64,000 bases of DNA, taken from positions 8,652,745-8,716,744 of the forward strand of contig NC_020166.2 of assembly GCF_000224145.3 (NCBI RefSeq), in the 5' to 3' direction. The DNA is from Ciona intestinalis. Lineage: Eukaryota > Chordata > Ascidiacea > Phlebobranchia > Cionidae. Made by a program: the position numbers and the translations under genes. Positions 1 to 12,305 of the stretch are shown in pieces. A model generated the notes under the pieces. That model was given only the letters and a program-made list of their open reading frames with translations. It ran no database searches and was not told the origin of the DNA. Each line of letters begins with the position of its first letter. Position 1 is the stretch's first letter.

Positions 1-561
1 AAAAGTAAAACTGTTAATATATATGAATGCAATGCTTATTTATTTTTGTTTTACTTTGGTCTGAATGGTTAGGACCAATCAAACATTAATTATCATGATG
101 AATAAGTATTAAACTAATAAACGAATCCGAATTAGGACAATGATATCGTTTCATATATACTTTTTACATCAAGAAAATACACTTTATCGGTAGCAAATGA
201 TTGTCAATTTCTATCGCCTAAACAACTTTGTGGGTCTATGTGTCCTTGGGCAAGACAATTAACAACAGTTGCTACAACCCAGTGGTCACTTTTGGTTTGT
301 CTAAATTAAAACTAAACATCCTTCCAAAATAATTACCAACAAAGTTACATATGTGGTAACCCGTAAGCGGGCACGAGGTGTATAAAAGAGTACACCTATG
401 TTACGACTGTCGTTTCCCCGACACGCGAGGTTAAATTAGTTACATTTATTCATTATATCAAGAAATACTTTTTACTTAAATAAAGGATTATGCCCAAGCT
501 AATTTCTTGTGTTTGAAATTATTTTTTGCCTAAATTTACAAATTATATTTTCCTTCCTTAG
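1..561. other. CCDC150 intron (part) at window edge
   Basis: No coding exon is seen here. The first in-frame exon begins after an acceptor AG at 560-561, so this is intron of the gene that runs in from the left. It carries a SINE copy at about 228-462. Confidence 0.6.
228..462 (+). mobile_element. SINE, tRNA-headed (Ciona Cics-1-like), 5'-truncated
   Basis: Contains the family core GTGTCCTTGGGCAAGACA, CCCAGTGGTCAC, the GGTAACCCGTAAGCGGGCAC-like block, CACGAGGTGTATAAAA and the TTACATTTATTCATT tail, but no tRNA-like head. Confidence 0.75.
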
Positions 562-3500
562 TCTGCTTTCACACAACTACAAACAGAGAACCGGGACTTG
601 CAAGATGCTCTTGAGGAGGAAAGAGCAAAAGTGGAGGATTTGGAGGAGGATTTAAAAAAGAAACAAGAAGAGAACATGGAGAGGGGGACTGTGGAAGAGA
701 AACAGAGAAAAGAACAAGAAAAGAAATTAAGATCAGAAATGAGACAGGTAGTACTCTACCTGTTCAATAGTAATTTTAAAACTAAATTAGTATTTTTGGG
801 TTTGTTGATTTTTCCTTTTCAGATTTCCTAATTTTTTAAAAATTACAAACCCCATAATTTTGACAGTAAAATCTACTGTAAGATGCTAAAGCTAGACTTG
901 TTTTAGAATTGTTACATGTCTACCATGTATGTATAGGCAGTAGTAGACACTACAAACTTTATTTTACATCTTATTTTTAATCATTCTGGTTTCAACAAAT
1001 AAATTTGAACAATTTGAATTTTGGTATAGGTTTTAAAAAAAGAAAAACAGAAAATGTCATCGTTGGAAGCAAAAAATAAAACTCTTGAAAGTTGCTTAAA
1101 GAAACAAGAGATTGCTCTCAAAGAGAAAGAGGAGGATTTGGAGAAGAAAGAGCAAGAGTGGGAGCGAATAATGAATGAGGAGAAACAGGTAAATAACATA
1201 ATAAATGGTACCATAATAATTTTATTTGTCTCTTTGATTACGGTAGCAAAGATTTAAAATATTTTAAACGAAAAGACAACAAATAGCGACAAAACAACAG
1301 TTGTTAAATTTACAATGTCACAAATGTGTTAAACCAAGTTTAAATTTTTTGAACTTAAAATTTTTTAGATTTATACCTATAGTTTAAGACATTAATTGTT
1401 GTCATTTTTGAGAATTTGAATTTTGGTTGTTTCTTGTGATATAGTAGTGTGGGGGAAGATGGGACACCTTTTTATTCTATTTTTTGTCCCATTTGGTAGT
1501 AAACAAAGAAAATGCAAAGAATTATAAACCGTAGTTAATTGTTTAAAACACAATCAGGATATTTGGATATTATTTGCTAAAGCAATAATTTACCTGTATT
1601 TCAAACTCAGCTGTTATATTATACAGAACACAGCACTGGCAGTTAAAGAACGAGATGAATTGATGAAAACTCGTGAAAATCTTATGAAGGAATTGAACAA
1701 AGCAGCAAGTGACGTAACGAGAGAAAAAGAATTTTTACAACAACAACTTGAGGAGATAAAGGTGGAATAATTTTATTTGTTGTTCTGTTTATTGCCATGT
1801 TAAGTTTCCTTTTAAATATTCATGAATTTTCATAATATATTATTCAAATCCTGGAACATTATAATGAGCAAGCTGCACAATTTATATCTAAATAAAAAGT
1901 AGTAAAAATATGATTAAAAATTATTTAAATTATTTTTTTAACTGTGAGTAGGGAATGACATGATAAAAATTTCCATAATCCAACATTAGGTTCCATATTT
2001 CTGACAAAATGACTCTTCTTATTTAAACAACTCAAAAATAAATCCATTTTTGATTTTGAAATTTGCTTCCAGACATCTTTTTTACTAATTGGTCACCTAA
2101 ACAATCTTTTAGTGAGAAATTAAAAAGTGTAAATAGGAAAACATTTTTTTAATATCAAATATCTAAAGTTTGACATTTCCAAAAAATATATATTTATTAA
2201 TTAATTAACACTTAAAAATTCAATTCTTGAAATTAAATTAGTAAAACTAAAGTTTTTCATTAGAACCTAATGCAATAAGTATTAAGAAATACCGAAAATT
2301 CGACATTCCTAAAAAATTAAATAATTAATTACACTTAAAATCATCAAATTTTAATATTAAAAGTTGGAGCAAGATATCTTGAAACGGGAAAAAGATCAGT
2401 TGGAAGAAGAAAATGTGAGGTTAATGGACAGCGTTGCATCTGTGGAACAACAGGAAGCGATTTATAAGCGAGCTCAAGACCTTGCAGCTGCCTCAAACCT
2501 TGCAAAGGGTCAGCTTTCGTATGATAACGGAAAGTTAAAGGTATTAAAAAAGTATATATCTATTTTATTTTTGATAAAGAGACCGACGATCCCATTTAGG
2601 CGAAATATATATCTCTTAATCAGAGAATGCATAATATACCTGTTGGCATCAATATTCAGTATATATCATTTTAAGTGTTATAAAGCTTTTTGCTTGCTGT
2701 CAAGTTTATTTACATACATTATAGTCTACATATTACTAAGACCTGTACAACCAGTGGCCCGTCGGCCAACTATACACAGTTTTTTTTAATAAAGCTTTTG
2801 CACAAGTATGCCAGAGACTGCATTAAATCGATTTCCTATCTACATAAACTGCATAGGAAAGTCGATAATTTTTCTGAAAATTATGATAATAATAATAATT
2901 TATGATAATAATTTTTCTGAAAAAATCATGTGGCCCACGTTGTCATTCAAAATTTGGTATTTGCCCCTCCAATGAAAAAGGTTGCACATACCTGATCTAA
3001 GGGATGGCAATATCACCCACCCACCGACCCTTTAAATGTGCCCTCATGGCAAAGTTTCAATGTTACCCTATTTTACACCTTGGTTTACTAAAATAGGTAA
3101 AAGCAATTTTTTTTTCTAAATATTTTCATATTTTAAATTCTTTTGTTTCAGAAATTTTATTTTAGATTTTAAATATTTAAATTCTTTTGTTCCAGACTCG
3201 TGTTGAACAGCTTGAAGAAGAATTACGAAATATAGCCTCAGTGCAGTCACAAGTTGTTCAACTGCGCGCAACCAATCGCGCGTTGGAACAAAAATATTCG
3301 CAAGTTGCTACAGAGGTGGCAAACTCAAGGGTGGAATCGAACAGAATGCAATCTCATATTAAACAGGTGCACGTTTCTATATTCTATATGGGTGAGGTCC
3401 TTGTCAGAGACCTGGGATTTAGGTCCGTTTTTACCCATTACCCCAAAAAACTACTCATATGCATTTCTATATGGGTGAGGTCTGAGGCGTGAGGTCCTTG

Positions 3501-6500
3501 TCATGGTCCTGAGATTAGATTTGGCCCAATTACCCAAGCACTACAACATTATACACATTCTGTTCTATTTGGGTGAGGTGTGACTGAGGACCTTGTCAGG
3601 GTCCAGGGATTTAGGCCAGATTTGGCCCATTAATCCAAAACTACACACATTCTATTCTATATGGGTAAAGCCCTTTCTATAGCCCTTCAAGGTTTCGGGC
3701 CAGATTTGATCCATTACTCCAACACCCAGTATTTCACCTATTACTCCAACACCCAGTATTTCACCTATTACTCCAACACCCAGTATTTCACCTATTACTC
3801 CAACACCCAGTTATCATTTGTTATGAATGATTAAATAAAACAAAAGGGGTGTGTTTTTAGGACATTTATGGTTTGATATAAATATTAGATTTTTAATAAA
3901 ATACAACCGCTATCGTGTTTACCACAGCATTGTGTATTAAATATATGCGCCCATTGTGTGCTTGGTAAATTTGAAATACACAATATATGGATTTTTACAA
4001 CAAATAAAATATACACCTTTTCAAATCTTTTTATTCATTCAGTTACAACATGGCATGGAAAGAAAAGAAGCGGATTTCAACTTAGCTATAACTGCTCGGG
4101 ATGAAGCTGTAAGAGATAAGGAGGTAGCCATGGCTCAAATAGAAGTCACAAAGGTGATTTTTTAAAGATTAACATTACCTTGTAAAATTATCTACTTTAT
4201 TTTATGTATATTTTCTTTAAATTATCTAAAACTTTTAATATTGGTAGGTTAAATACACATATACTAGCAGCAGAGTAAAAGCTGTTTTTGCTAAAAATGC
4301 TGTCACCCCTGTTTTAAAGGTTGGGTTCTACCCCTAAGTCTGGTTTCTGATTTGGATGGCCCTTTTTCCAAAATTTTGCTTGTGAAATGGACAGAGGCAG
4401 AAAAAGAGTATGGTTTCTGATTTTTGATAATCTTTTTTTTTCAAAATTTGCTCTCTGACTTACTCAGGACCAGGAAAAAAGTCGGGTTTCGCAAATGAAG
4501 AGAGAATTATCAGATTGTCGATCAGACAACGCTCGTCTATCATCCACGATAGATGACATCACAACACGACAAGCGCAACTACAAGAGGTGTTGGATCAAG
4601 TGCAAACTAAACTTGGGAGGAAGGATGGACAACTGGCAGCTCTTACTGACGAAAAGTAATTTGATTGAATATTTTGCAAGTTAATTAGAGCAGTTTTTAA
4701 CTGTTTAAAACTTGATTAGAAAATATGGAATATAGATGCTACTGTTATTAGTATCCCATCTTACCCTCCTAGTAATATAAATATTTGTCTTAGAATTTTT
4801 TTGATTTTATTTTAAATAAAAATTTTTCTTAAGAATTTTATTAAACTTTTGAATTGTATTTTTTGTATAAAGAATTTTTTCATTGTTTTAAACGCATTTT
4901 GTCTTTAGATTTTATGCATTTTTTGAATGTTTATTATTGTGTTAAGAATTTTTGATTTTTTAAGGTATTTTTTTTGTCTTAACAATTTTGTCATTATTTT
5001 TAATGTATCTTTGTCTTCAGATCTCAGCTTGAACACCAAGTTCACATCCTGAATACAGAGATTGCAAAGTTAGAATCCACATCGCATAATCGTGATGCTC
5101 TTGAACAATCACGTATAACCCCTGCATTGGAAGCGTTAGAACGAGCGCGACACGATAACGTGAGGCTGGCTGCTTCTCTAGATGATGTTTTACGAACCAA
5201 TGCACAACTTAAGGACGATCTTGATAAATGCAAGGTAAGGATTTGTATGTGTAGGGGTACTGTCCTTTTATCCTAGATTTGTGTTTTTTTTAGCTACATA
5301 AAAATTTTACAAAAAAAATGCGAAACATGGTTGAATCTAAAAATGTACAGTCCGTACCGTTTTAACTAAATGATGAGAATTGTTTTTTATCTAGACGGAT
5401 CTTGAAATCCAGCGTGAGCGAAACGAGACGATTCTTCGTCAGCAGAAATCCTCAGAAGAAGAAGCTCTTCTCACATCCCGGAGCAACAATGATCGTCTCC
5501 AGCAGATGAAGGATCAGTTTAATCGGGAAAGATCGGCGATCAAACGACAACTAACTACGCAAGTTAATGAGGTATGTGATTTCTTTCTTTTTTTATGAAT
5601 TTTATTCTGTTATTATTTTTTTAATGAAAGAAACGTGGAAAATTTCCTTTTTTCTTTTATTAAATTACTTTCGATTGTTTTTAATAATTCTTTAATGAAA
5701 ACAATTTTTTTCTTTTTCTTCTTTTTTTTTATATTATTTTGATTTCTTCTTTTTTAATGTATAGTATGGTAGGAATGTACAGCAGCAGTATTCATTCAAA
5801 GAAATATTACCTTACAGTTAAAGAAAACAGCTGAATCTGCCCAATCACGCAACACACAACTTACTCGAGGAAATTCCGAGCTTCGTTCCAAACTCGCTGA
5901 TCGGGAACAAACAATCGCAAAACAAAAGGAAAAGATGAAACAGCAGAAAATATCCTTGGATCGGATGCAAGCAGAGAGGAAGAGCAAGATCTTCACTAAT
6001 CAGAGGATTAAAGTTGGTTTGGTTTACTAATACCCTTTTTTTGCATGGCCAGAGTTCAAGGTTACAGGTTTAAGACTTGTCTTGCTATCATTGTGGGTGT
6101 ATGTGTCTTTGGACAAAAACATACCGTCTATTGCTCAATCTATAAAACCCTAATGTGTTGTCTGGGTTATCCGCAATACCTTAAAAATGTTGGCATAAAA
6201 TGTATTATACTTTTTGCATGGTAAAATATTTATGCTAAAAGTGAGACTGCCTTCCCACCATATTTCGATTTATTCGACAAAGATAAGGTGAATATGACGA
6301 AATGCATGTAAACTTTTTTTGCAGCCAATTATGCGATTACTTACCTGCCTAGTAGTTACCATGCAAAAGGGTATATTATATGAATTTATTACTGTTTTTA
6401 TAAAAAAACTTACTATTTCTTTTTTTCAAGGAAATTGACAGTGAGTTGGGAGAATTGGAGAAAACGAAGCAAAGTTATATCGAAAAACATAAAGAACAAG

Positions 6501-8094
6501 CTTCCATTATCGCTACCTTTAACACTGAGGTGATACATTTGATTACTTGGTACATAACAATTTGCATGGGCTTAAAAATGGGGTTTATGTATAGTAGGGT
6601 GGGAGATGGGACACCTGTAGCAGTAGTAGCACATAATATATACATATTTTGATCGTGTTTTAATAACTTTTAAACAATTAACAACGATTCATGGAAGTCA
6701 TGGGGATACGGTTTTAATAATTTATAGCACAAATTTTTGCTTGAGTTTATGGAAAAAAAAATCTATTTTTTTTAAATAATATACTTTTCCCTTCAAAAAA
6801 AATGGTTTAAAAAAAAGTTACAAAAAAAAGGTTTTGTTTGTCAAAAAAAATACCCTTTTTTCTGAAAAAAAATATCATAATAAATGTGTAAAAAAGTTCC
6901 ACAAAACAGGTATCATCACTGCAAGAAGACATAGCAGCACTTAGTCATGCGCAGAAGTTATCCCGTGAAACTAGCTCTAAGTTGGAGTCAGAGCTGGGGA
7001 AAGAAAAAGCGGAAAAAGAAGTTCTTATCAACAAAATACAGGTAGTATATATAGTACTGTAGGGTAAGATGGGATACTGTTAGGACCTTAATCTCATGTC
7101 ATAATAGTGTTTTAACAATTACAATGCTAATTTAGAATTGTGGCAATATAGTTAAATATAAAATTTAAAATGTCCCATCTTACCCCACAACACCATATGT
7201 TGTAACTGCTAGGTGTATAGTAGGGTGGGTTAGAATGGGACAGCTTTTCGTATTATTTTTCTGTACTACTTGGTAGTAAACAAAGAACACTCAAGGAATT
7301 ATAAAAGCGTATCCTCGCAACTACTATAGACCGTTGTTAATTGTTTAAAACACGATTAGGATATTTGAATATTATGTGCTAAAGGTGTCTTGTCTTCCCC
7401 ACCCCATTATAAACCCAAAGAAATCTTTTGGAAATAGTTTGATCTTTGTGATTCAGAATATAGATTATGGTTAGATTTTTACCTGTATTTGTTACTGTTT
7501 TAATCATTTAGGTAGTTATTTTACTTTGATGATTTTCTTTTGTAAAATGTTAGCAATTAATTAAAGGACACTTTTAAGGTGTGTGGAGTTATCTGTAAGT
7601 CTCTAAAAATGTATCCTCACAATTTAGTCGCTTGATGGCGCCCTTAAGCGAGCAATCAACGAGAAACAAACGGTGGAGGAAAAACTAAGGAAGGTTCAAG
7701 TTGAATCTATACAAGTACAACATAACCTACAGGTCATCTGATCTAACATTATATTAATATATATAAAGTAGGGTGTGGAAAGATAGTAAACAAGGAACAT
7801 TCAAAAAATATAAAACCGTATCCTCACGACTCCCGTATAACAATGTTATTTGTTTAAAACACGATCAGGATATTATGTCCTAAAGGTTTCCTGTCTTACC
7901 CACCAGGGCAGGACGACCAGTTTAAGAACCACTGATATAAACAGTGCATGATAAAAGTGTTGCATTTACCTCTTGATTGGTTTAAACATCATTTTTTTTC
8001 ACAGGAAGCCCAATCCTGGTTCAAAAATAAATTCCAAGTTTTAGAAAATGAGCTTCCAACCAAACAGATGTCTGCTGGTGATACAAGGCATTGA
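562..8094 (+). CDS. CCDC150: CCDC150 coiled-coil protein, 3' portion
   Basis: Fourteen exons join in frame to about 710 codons: 562-747, 1030-1188, 1627-1761, 2364-2540, 3196-3366, 4043-4153, 4468-4655, 5021-5234, 5395-5571, 5818-6012, 6431-6529, 6910-7041, 7628-7732, 8005-8094. The product is almost pure heptad coiled coil rich in E, K, Q and L. From memory of vertebrate CCDC150, matching blocks include LSYDNGKLK followed by RVEQLEEEL, LGRKDGQLAAL, DNVRLAASLDDVLRTNAQL and the C-terminal EAQSWFKNKFQVLENEL. The gene enters from the left, so the N-terminal third is outside. Twelve of the 13 introns are phase 0; only the 4655/5021 intron is phase 2. The protein is poorly characterised; a structural or ciliary role is only inference. 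The stop TGA is at 8092-8094. An AATAAA at 8287-8292 lies inside a downstream MITE. Confidence 0.9.
1443..1586 (+). mobile_element. MITE (Cimi-1-like), 3'-truncated
   Basis: Left inverted end AGTGTGGGGGAAGATGGGAC and most of the body; the right end is lost. Orientation + means the reading ...CCCATTTGGTAGTAAACAAAG.... Confidence 0.75.
3370..3712 (+). repeat. Degenerate ~90-bp tandem repeat
   Basis: About four diverged units, each opening with a TTCTATATGGGTGAGGTC-like start and containing a CCTGGGATTTAGG-like core and CCCATTACCCC-like end. It lies in a CCDC150 intron directly after the exon ending 3366. Single units of the same family occur elsewhere (about 8150, 10360, 15320, 31700, 44130, 58550). 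Confidence 0.7.
3713..3811 (+). repeat. 27-bp tandem repeat, 3.6 copies
   Basis: Near-perfect 27-bp units starting at 3713, 3740, 3767 and 3794 (ATTACTCCAACACCCAGTAT plus seven more bases). It appears to have grown out of the end of the adjacent ~90-bp repeat. Confidence 0.9.
6050..6140 (+). mobile_element. SINE fragment
   Basis: Only the 5' core (GGTTTAAGACTTGTCTTGCT, ATTGTGGGTGTATGTGTC) remains, in a CCDC150 intron. Confidence 0.5.
6590..6730 (-). mobile_element. MITE, truncated
   Basis: TATAGTAGGGTGGGAGATGGG end and inner AACAATTAACAACGATTCAT; other end lost. Confidence 0.7.
7049..7192 (-). mobile_element. MITE, TACTGTGGGGTAAG-type
   Basis: Ends TAGTACTGTAGGGTAAGATG and GTCCCATCTTACCCCACA; body diverged and shortened. 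Starts 8 bp after a CCDC150 exon donor. Confidence 0.7.
7215..7411 (+). mobile_element. MITE, full length
   Basis: TATAGTAGGGTGGGTTAGAA to GTCTTCCCCACCCCATTATA. Confidence 0.85.
7766..7905 (+). mobile_element. MITE, internally shortened
   Basis: GTAGGGTGTGGAAAGATAGT joins directly to the TAAACAAGGAACATTC body; right end TCTTACCCACC. Confidence 0.7.
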
Positions 8095-8959
8095 TGGATA
8101 TTATGTTTAATTCAAGTTAGACAACTTCCACTGTACTTTGTTTCATCCATTGTGTGTATGGGCTATAGGGCCAAATCTGTCCCAGGTTCTCAAAGATATC
8201 ACCCATTATGTATTATTTCCTTATATAGTATGGTAGGGGAAGATGGGACACCTTTTTATTCCATTTTCTTTCCCCATTTGGTAGTAAATAAAGAACATTC
8301 ATGAATCATAAAACCGTATCCTCACGACTCCCATGTACCGTTGTTAATTGTTTAAAACACGATCAGGATATTTAGATATTATGTGCTACAGGTGTCCCAT
8401 CTTCCTGTACTGTATAGATAGTAGTTTGTCTTTAAGCAAATATCCTATGTTTTAACAGTATTAATATATACTTGACTTACTGTGTAGTAGTCTTATACTT
8501 TATCACGACTCAATGAGTTAAGATTCTGGCTACAAAATAATTTTATTTTTCCAAGAGATAAAATTCCAGCTAATATGATCAGCATATTTCGATATATCAT
8601 AAGTAATCACAGATCAGGAACATGTGTGTTGCTGCAGTCTTTCATATTTTGTAAATTTGTGGTCTTGGTTTATAACATTTATGGGTATGATACATTTGCA
8701 AGCATGGTGTAGCATGCGTAAGGTGTAGCATGCGTGATTTGCACATGAGAGAAATTATGATAAAGAATATATAGATATAGATGGGACGATGCAGAGATAA
8801 AAGAGAAAATTCTCGCATCCAAATCATATCACTTCCACAATTGTTTATATTAAAGATATTTATTATGGTAGCAAACGGTTCCGATTTTAGACCGCTGCCA
8901 TGCACAATAGCATGGCTCAGTACTGTTTATGGTTGAGCAGCAGTTTAGACAGTGGAGAA
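8095..8959. other. Convergent CCDC150/CAPZB intergenic region
   Basis: These 865 bp separate two convergent stop codons. They hold a MITE at about 8224-8414, a short piece of the dispersed ATGGGTGAGGTCC repeat near 8150-8215, and on the minus strand an AATAAA (8859-8864) about 95 bp past the CAPZB stop. No gene is seen. Confidence 0.6.
8224..8414 (+). mobile_element. MITE, full length
   Basis: TATAGTATGGTAGGGGAAGA to GTGTCCCATCTTCCTGTACT. Body contains AATAAA at 8287-8292, 193 bp past the CCDC150 stop. Confidence 0.85.
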
Positions 8960-11900
8960 TTACTTTCCAAATTTGTTTTTCAACTCGTTTGCAACTGTTT
9001 GTCGTTTGTCTTTTTCAGATGCACAAGTGAGAGACCTACAAGAAAAAAATGTTAGTTTGTTTTTATGCTTCAATTTTTAAAATTGATACGAACAGAAAAT
9101 GGTGAAATAAGAGTCACATTCTGTTGTTCCTTGTGAAGCCAGCGGAAAGCTCCATGTTGAGTTTCTTTCGATGGTCGTGAGAATTGTGGCGAGAAAAGGA
9201 GTAGCTGGAGATAAGTGTTGATAGGAATCATAGGGAAGTGAAAGAAAGTTTGTGGTTCAGTTGAGTAAAGGGAAAGCAGAATAAGGCAAAGAAAGAATTT
9301 GTATATAAGGTGTGTTAAAGTTGTAATATTTGTATCATCAAAAATGTGTCATCTTTTTTGTACATGAGGTACATCGAAGTTATAATAAATGTATTATCAA
9401 AAACGTAACATCGAAAAAAAAGTTATATATTAAGCTTGTATATTAAAATAACATTATTTTTATTTTTCTCTTAAAAACATTAACGAAAATCATATTATTA
9501 AAAAAAAAGTTTTTACATTATTAACATGTCATAATTTTAGACATGTCTCTTCGAAAACAGTTGCGAAAATCATAATATTTAAATAACGAGGAGAAGGAAA
9601 TCAACTTACCGTAGCTCTTGCACAATATCTCTTGTTTTCCCAAAATAAATTTCATTGAGAGTATGTCTCATCTTATTCTCCATCTCTTCAACCAATCTTC
9701 CAATGTTAGCAATATGGGAGTTGCTTCCTTCGTTCAGAGATGAATCTTTTTCAACCTGGAAAAAAAATAGTCTACAATATTTATTAAAATCTTTTTTAAT
9801 ATTTGTCTAAAGAGTTACTTTTGTTAATTTATTTTTTTCCTATTTTTAACAGTGTCGTAAACCCACATTGATACTGAAATACTTTATTGTATACCTAGAA
9901 ATAGTCTACTAGATAATATACAATTGTAATTCGACAATGACATTTAAAACCAACTGTTACTGATTTTTTTAATGCTTTACTTACCTAAAAAAAACACAAT
10001 TAAAGTAATTTTAAATTACTTCAAACTACTTTTGAATGCTAAGAAATAGCCTACTACAGAATATACGATTAAAACTCGACAATGACACTAATGTTTTTAA
10101 TGCTTTACTTACCTAAAAAATCACAACTAAAGTATTTTTAAATTGCTTCAAACTATATAGATGTCATTAATATGCAACATAAAAGTCTAACCTGTCTAGT
10201 TAAACTTCCCCCAAGGTTCATTGTTCCTGATGCAGCTTTGCTTGTTTGAAGCCACAGCATAACAGTGGATGTAAGTTTGTAATGAGCATTACGACCTCCA
10301 GACTTTTCCTGCATAAAAATATAAAACATGTTTGCAAGCAGGAAAGTATGGCTTATATTCTATAGGGGTGAGGTCATATAGTGGTTAGATTTAGTACAGA
10401 GTTGGCCACAAGCACCAAACTTTTTAAAATGCAGGGGAGGCAGGGTAAGTTAGATGACCGTTCCTATGGAAAAAATGGATTGTATTGTTTCTTGATTAAT
10501 GTAGTGTAAAAACTTCCAGGGTTGGCCTGCCACCCCAGATTTTGCGCCTATGAAGTTGGCACACTATCCTAAAGTAGGAGTTTCTATAGTTTTTTCATCT
10601 TATTATTAGATTATACAAAGAATGTTTATGGTGCAGACAATATTTTTAAGAGTCTTAATTTTTAAATAACACAGTAAACACTTTATGTCAGCACTGCCAT
10701 TACACACAATTGTATTAACTTGCCACTACTCGTTGCTGCTACCATTGTGGGCAAATGTGTCCTTGGGCAAGACACTTAACAGTAATTGCTTCAACCCAAT
10801 GGTCACTAATGGGTTGTCCAAATAGTCAGCCAAACAAAAAAAAATAATCACCCACAAAGTAACATACATGGTAACCCATAATCGGCTACAAGGAAACAGT
10901 ACACCAGTGTTATAACAACTGTCATGCCATGAAATAGAAAATAAAATAAGTTGCATTTATTTATTGAACCTACCACAACTTCAATAACATGAATAGAATC
11001 CCAGCACCCTTTAATTTTTGGTGAAGAATCTCCAACCTTTTTAATAAGAATGGCACCAGCAAACCCATGGTCAAGGTCCCACATATACACAGAAGAAATA
11101 CCACCTTCAAAGTACCTGCGTGGTGCCCTTTGGTTAGTAATAGATACAAACTGTTGCAGATATAAATAAAAAGGAGGTTTTTAAGCAATTTATTACAGTT
11201 TTTATAACCCATACTATATTCAGGTTCATTAGTCTTTGAAAAAAAAAGACTTTAAAATGTGGTGCCTTATATTTACTAATAGATATAAACTTTTGTTGTA
11301 AGGTATATTATATAGTAATCCAAAAACACCTGTTTAAGCAATTTATTACAGTTTTAATATCTGATATACATACAGTTTGTCTTCAGAAATATTAGTGTAA
11401 AAAAGTAGACTTTAAAATATCATTCAATACAAAATTCATCAATATAACAATTTTAATACCTACTTTACAAAACTTTACTACTTCTTTATTTTTTAAAATA
11501 AATAAACCTAAATCAATCAAACACTTACATTTCTCTGTATGAATCAAATGCACTGTTAGCACTGACTTCAATATCTCGCAAACTATCTGATGGTTTTGCT
11601 CCATCACTTAATGGAGGATCGTATTTGTTGCTCCACGGTGACCTACACAGTGTGTAATGATTAAAACACAGCCCAGTCTGATCAGGCATGTAAAAACAAT
11701 AATCATGCTTTTGGCAGTTCCTGCCCTATTCTGACAATCAATCGTAGACCAGTGTGTTCTAACACCATTTTTTGCTGCTATAGCTGGCCCAGCGTTCATG
11801 TGATGCTTTCACCACATAGTAAGCTAATATTATATTCGCTAATAGTTAAACATTAAACAGTAATATGTATGATAAACAACGTTGCCTACTTTGCCAATTT

Positions 11901-12305
11901 TAAGCAAATTTTCATTTTGCCAAATCTTGGCAAGCAAAAAACATGTTATTTCTACTGTATATTTACTAAAATGAAAAATAGAAAAAATGGATATATTTTT
12001 TCGAACATATATAGTTCTAAATTTATATACATATAAAATATACCTTGATTGTATGGTAAACAATAATTTATATTTTAAAATTTCCACGCAACTGACCTAT
12101 ATGAATCTCCATCTCTGTTATAATCACACAACAAATAATCTTTTCCAGTTTGTTTATCTCGTAATACTCTCAGAGGTTGATCCACGGATGACAGAAGATC
12201 TTCACATAACTCGGGAACGAGATCAATGAGATCTGAGAGGTTTTTCTCCACCTGCTGAGGTGGGAGTCTCCTCATTAAATCCAGGGCATAATCGAGCTGA
12301 AGATC
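8960..12305 (-). CDS. CAPZB: F-actin-capping protein subunit beta (first exon missing)
   Basis: Beta subunit of CapZ, which forms a heterodimer with CAPZA and caps actin filament barbed ends in the cytoplasm. Minus-strand exons: 12305-12097, 11642-11529, 11115-10974, 10308-10192, 9755-9610, 9035-8960. They sum to 267 residues in consistent phase, against 272-277 in vertebrates. Near-identical blocks include [104 protein letters not shown] and LNEIYFGKT. The C-terminal tentacle ends [11 protein letters not shown], then TAA at 8960-8962. The exon at 12305 starts after an acceptor with [11 protein letters not shown], so the initiator Met must come from an upstream mini-exon, as in vertebrates; I could not place it between 12306 and 14746. 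A SINE in the 10309-10973 intron ends at the exon 10974 donor. Confidence 0.95.
10730..10968 (+). mobile_element. SINE copy in CAPZB intron
   Basis: From GCTGCTACCATTGTGGGCAA to the TTTATTTATTGAAC tail. The tail directly abuts the CAPZB splice donor (10968-10973 on the minus strand). Confidence 0.8.

Noticed and set aside
9019-9050. A + strand mini-exon that would extend CCDC150 in frame ([12 protein letters not shown]) via a donor at GGTGAT near 8079
   Set aside because: The same bases on the minus strand are the start of the last CAPZB exon, which fits its family and phase; the + strand reading is antisense coincidence, and the vertebrate protein ends in a comparable place.
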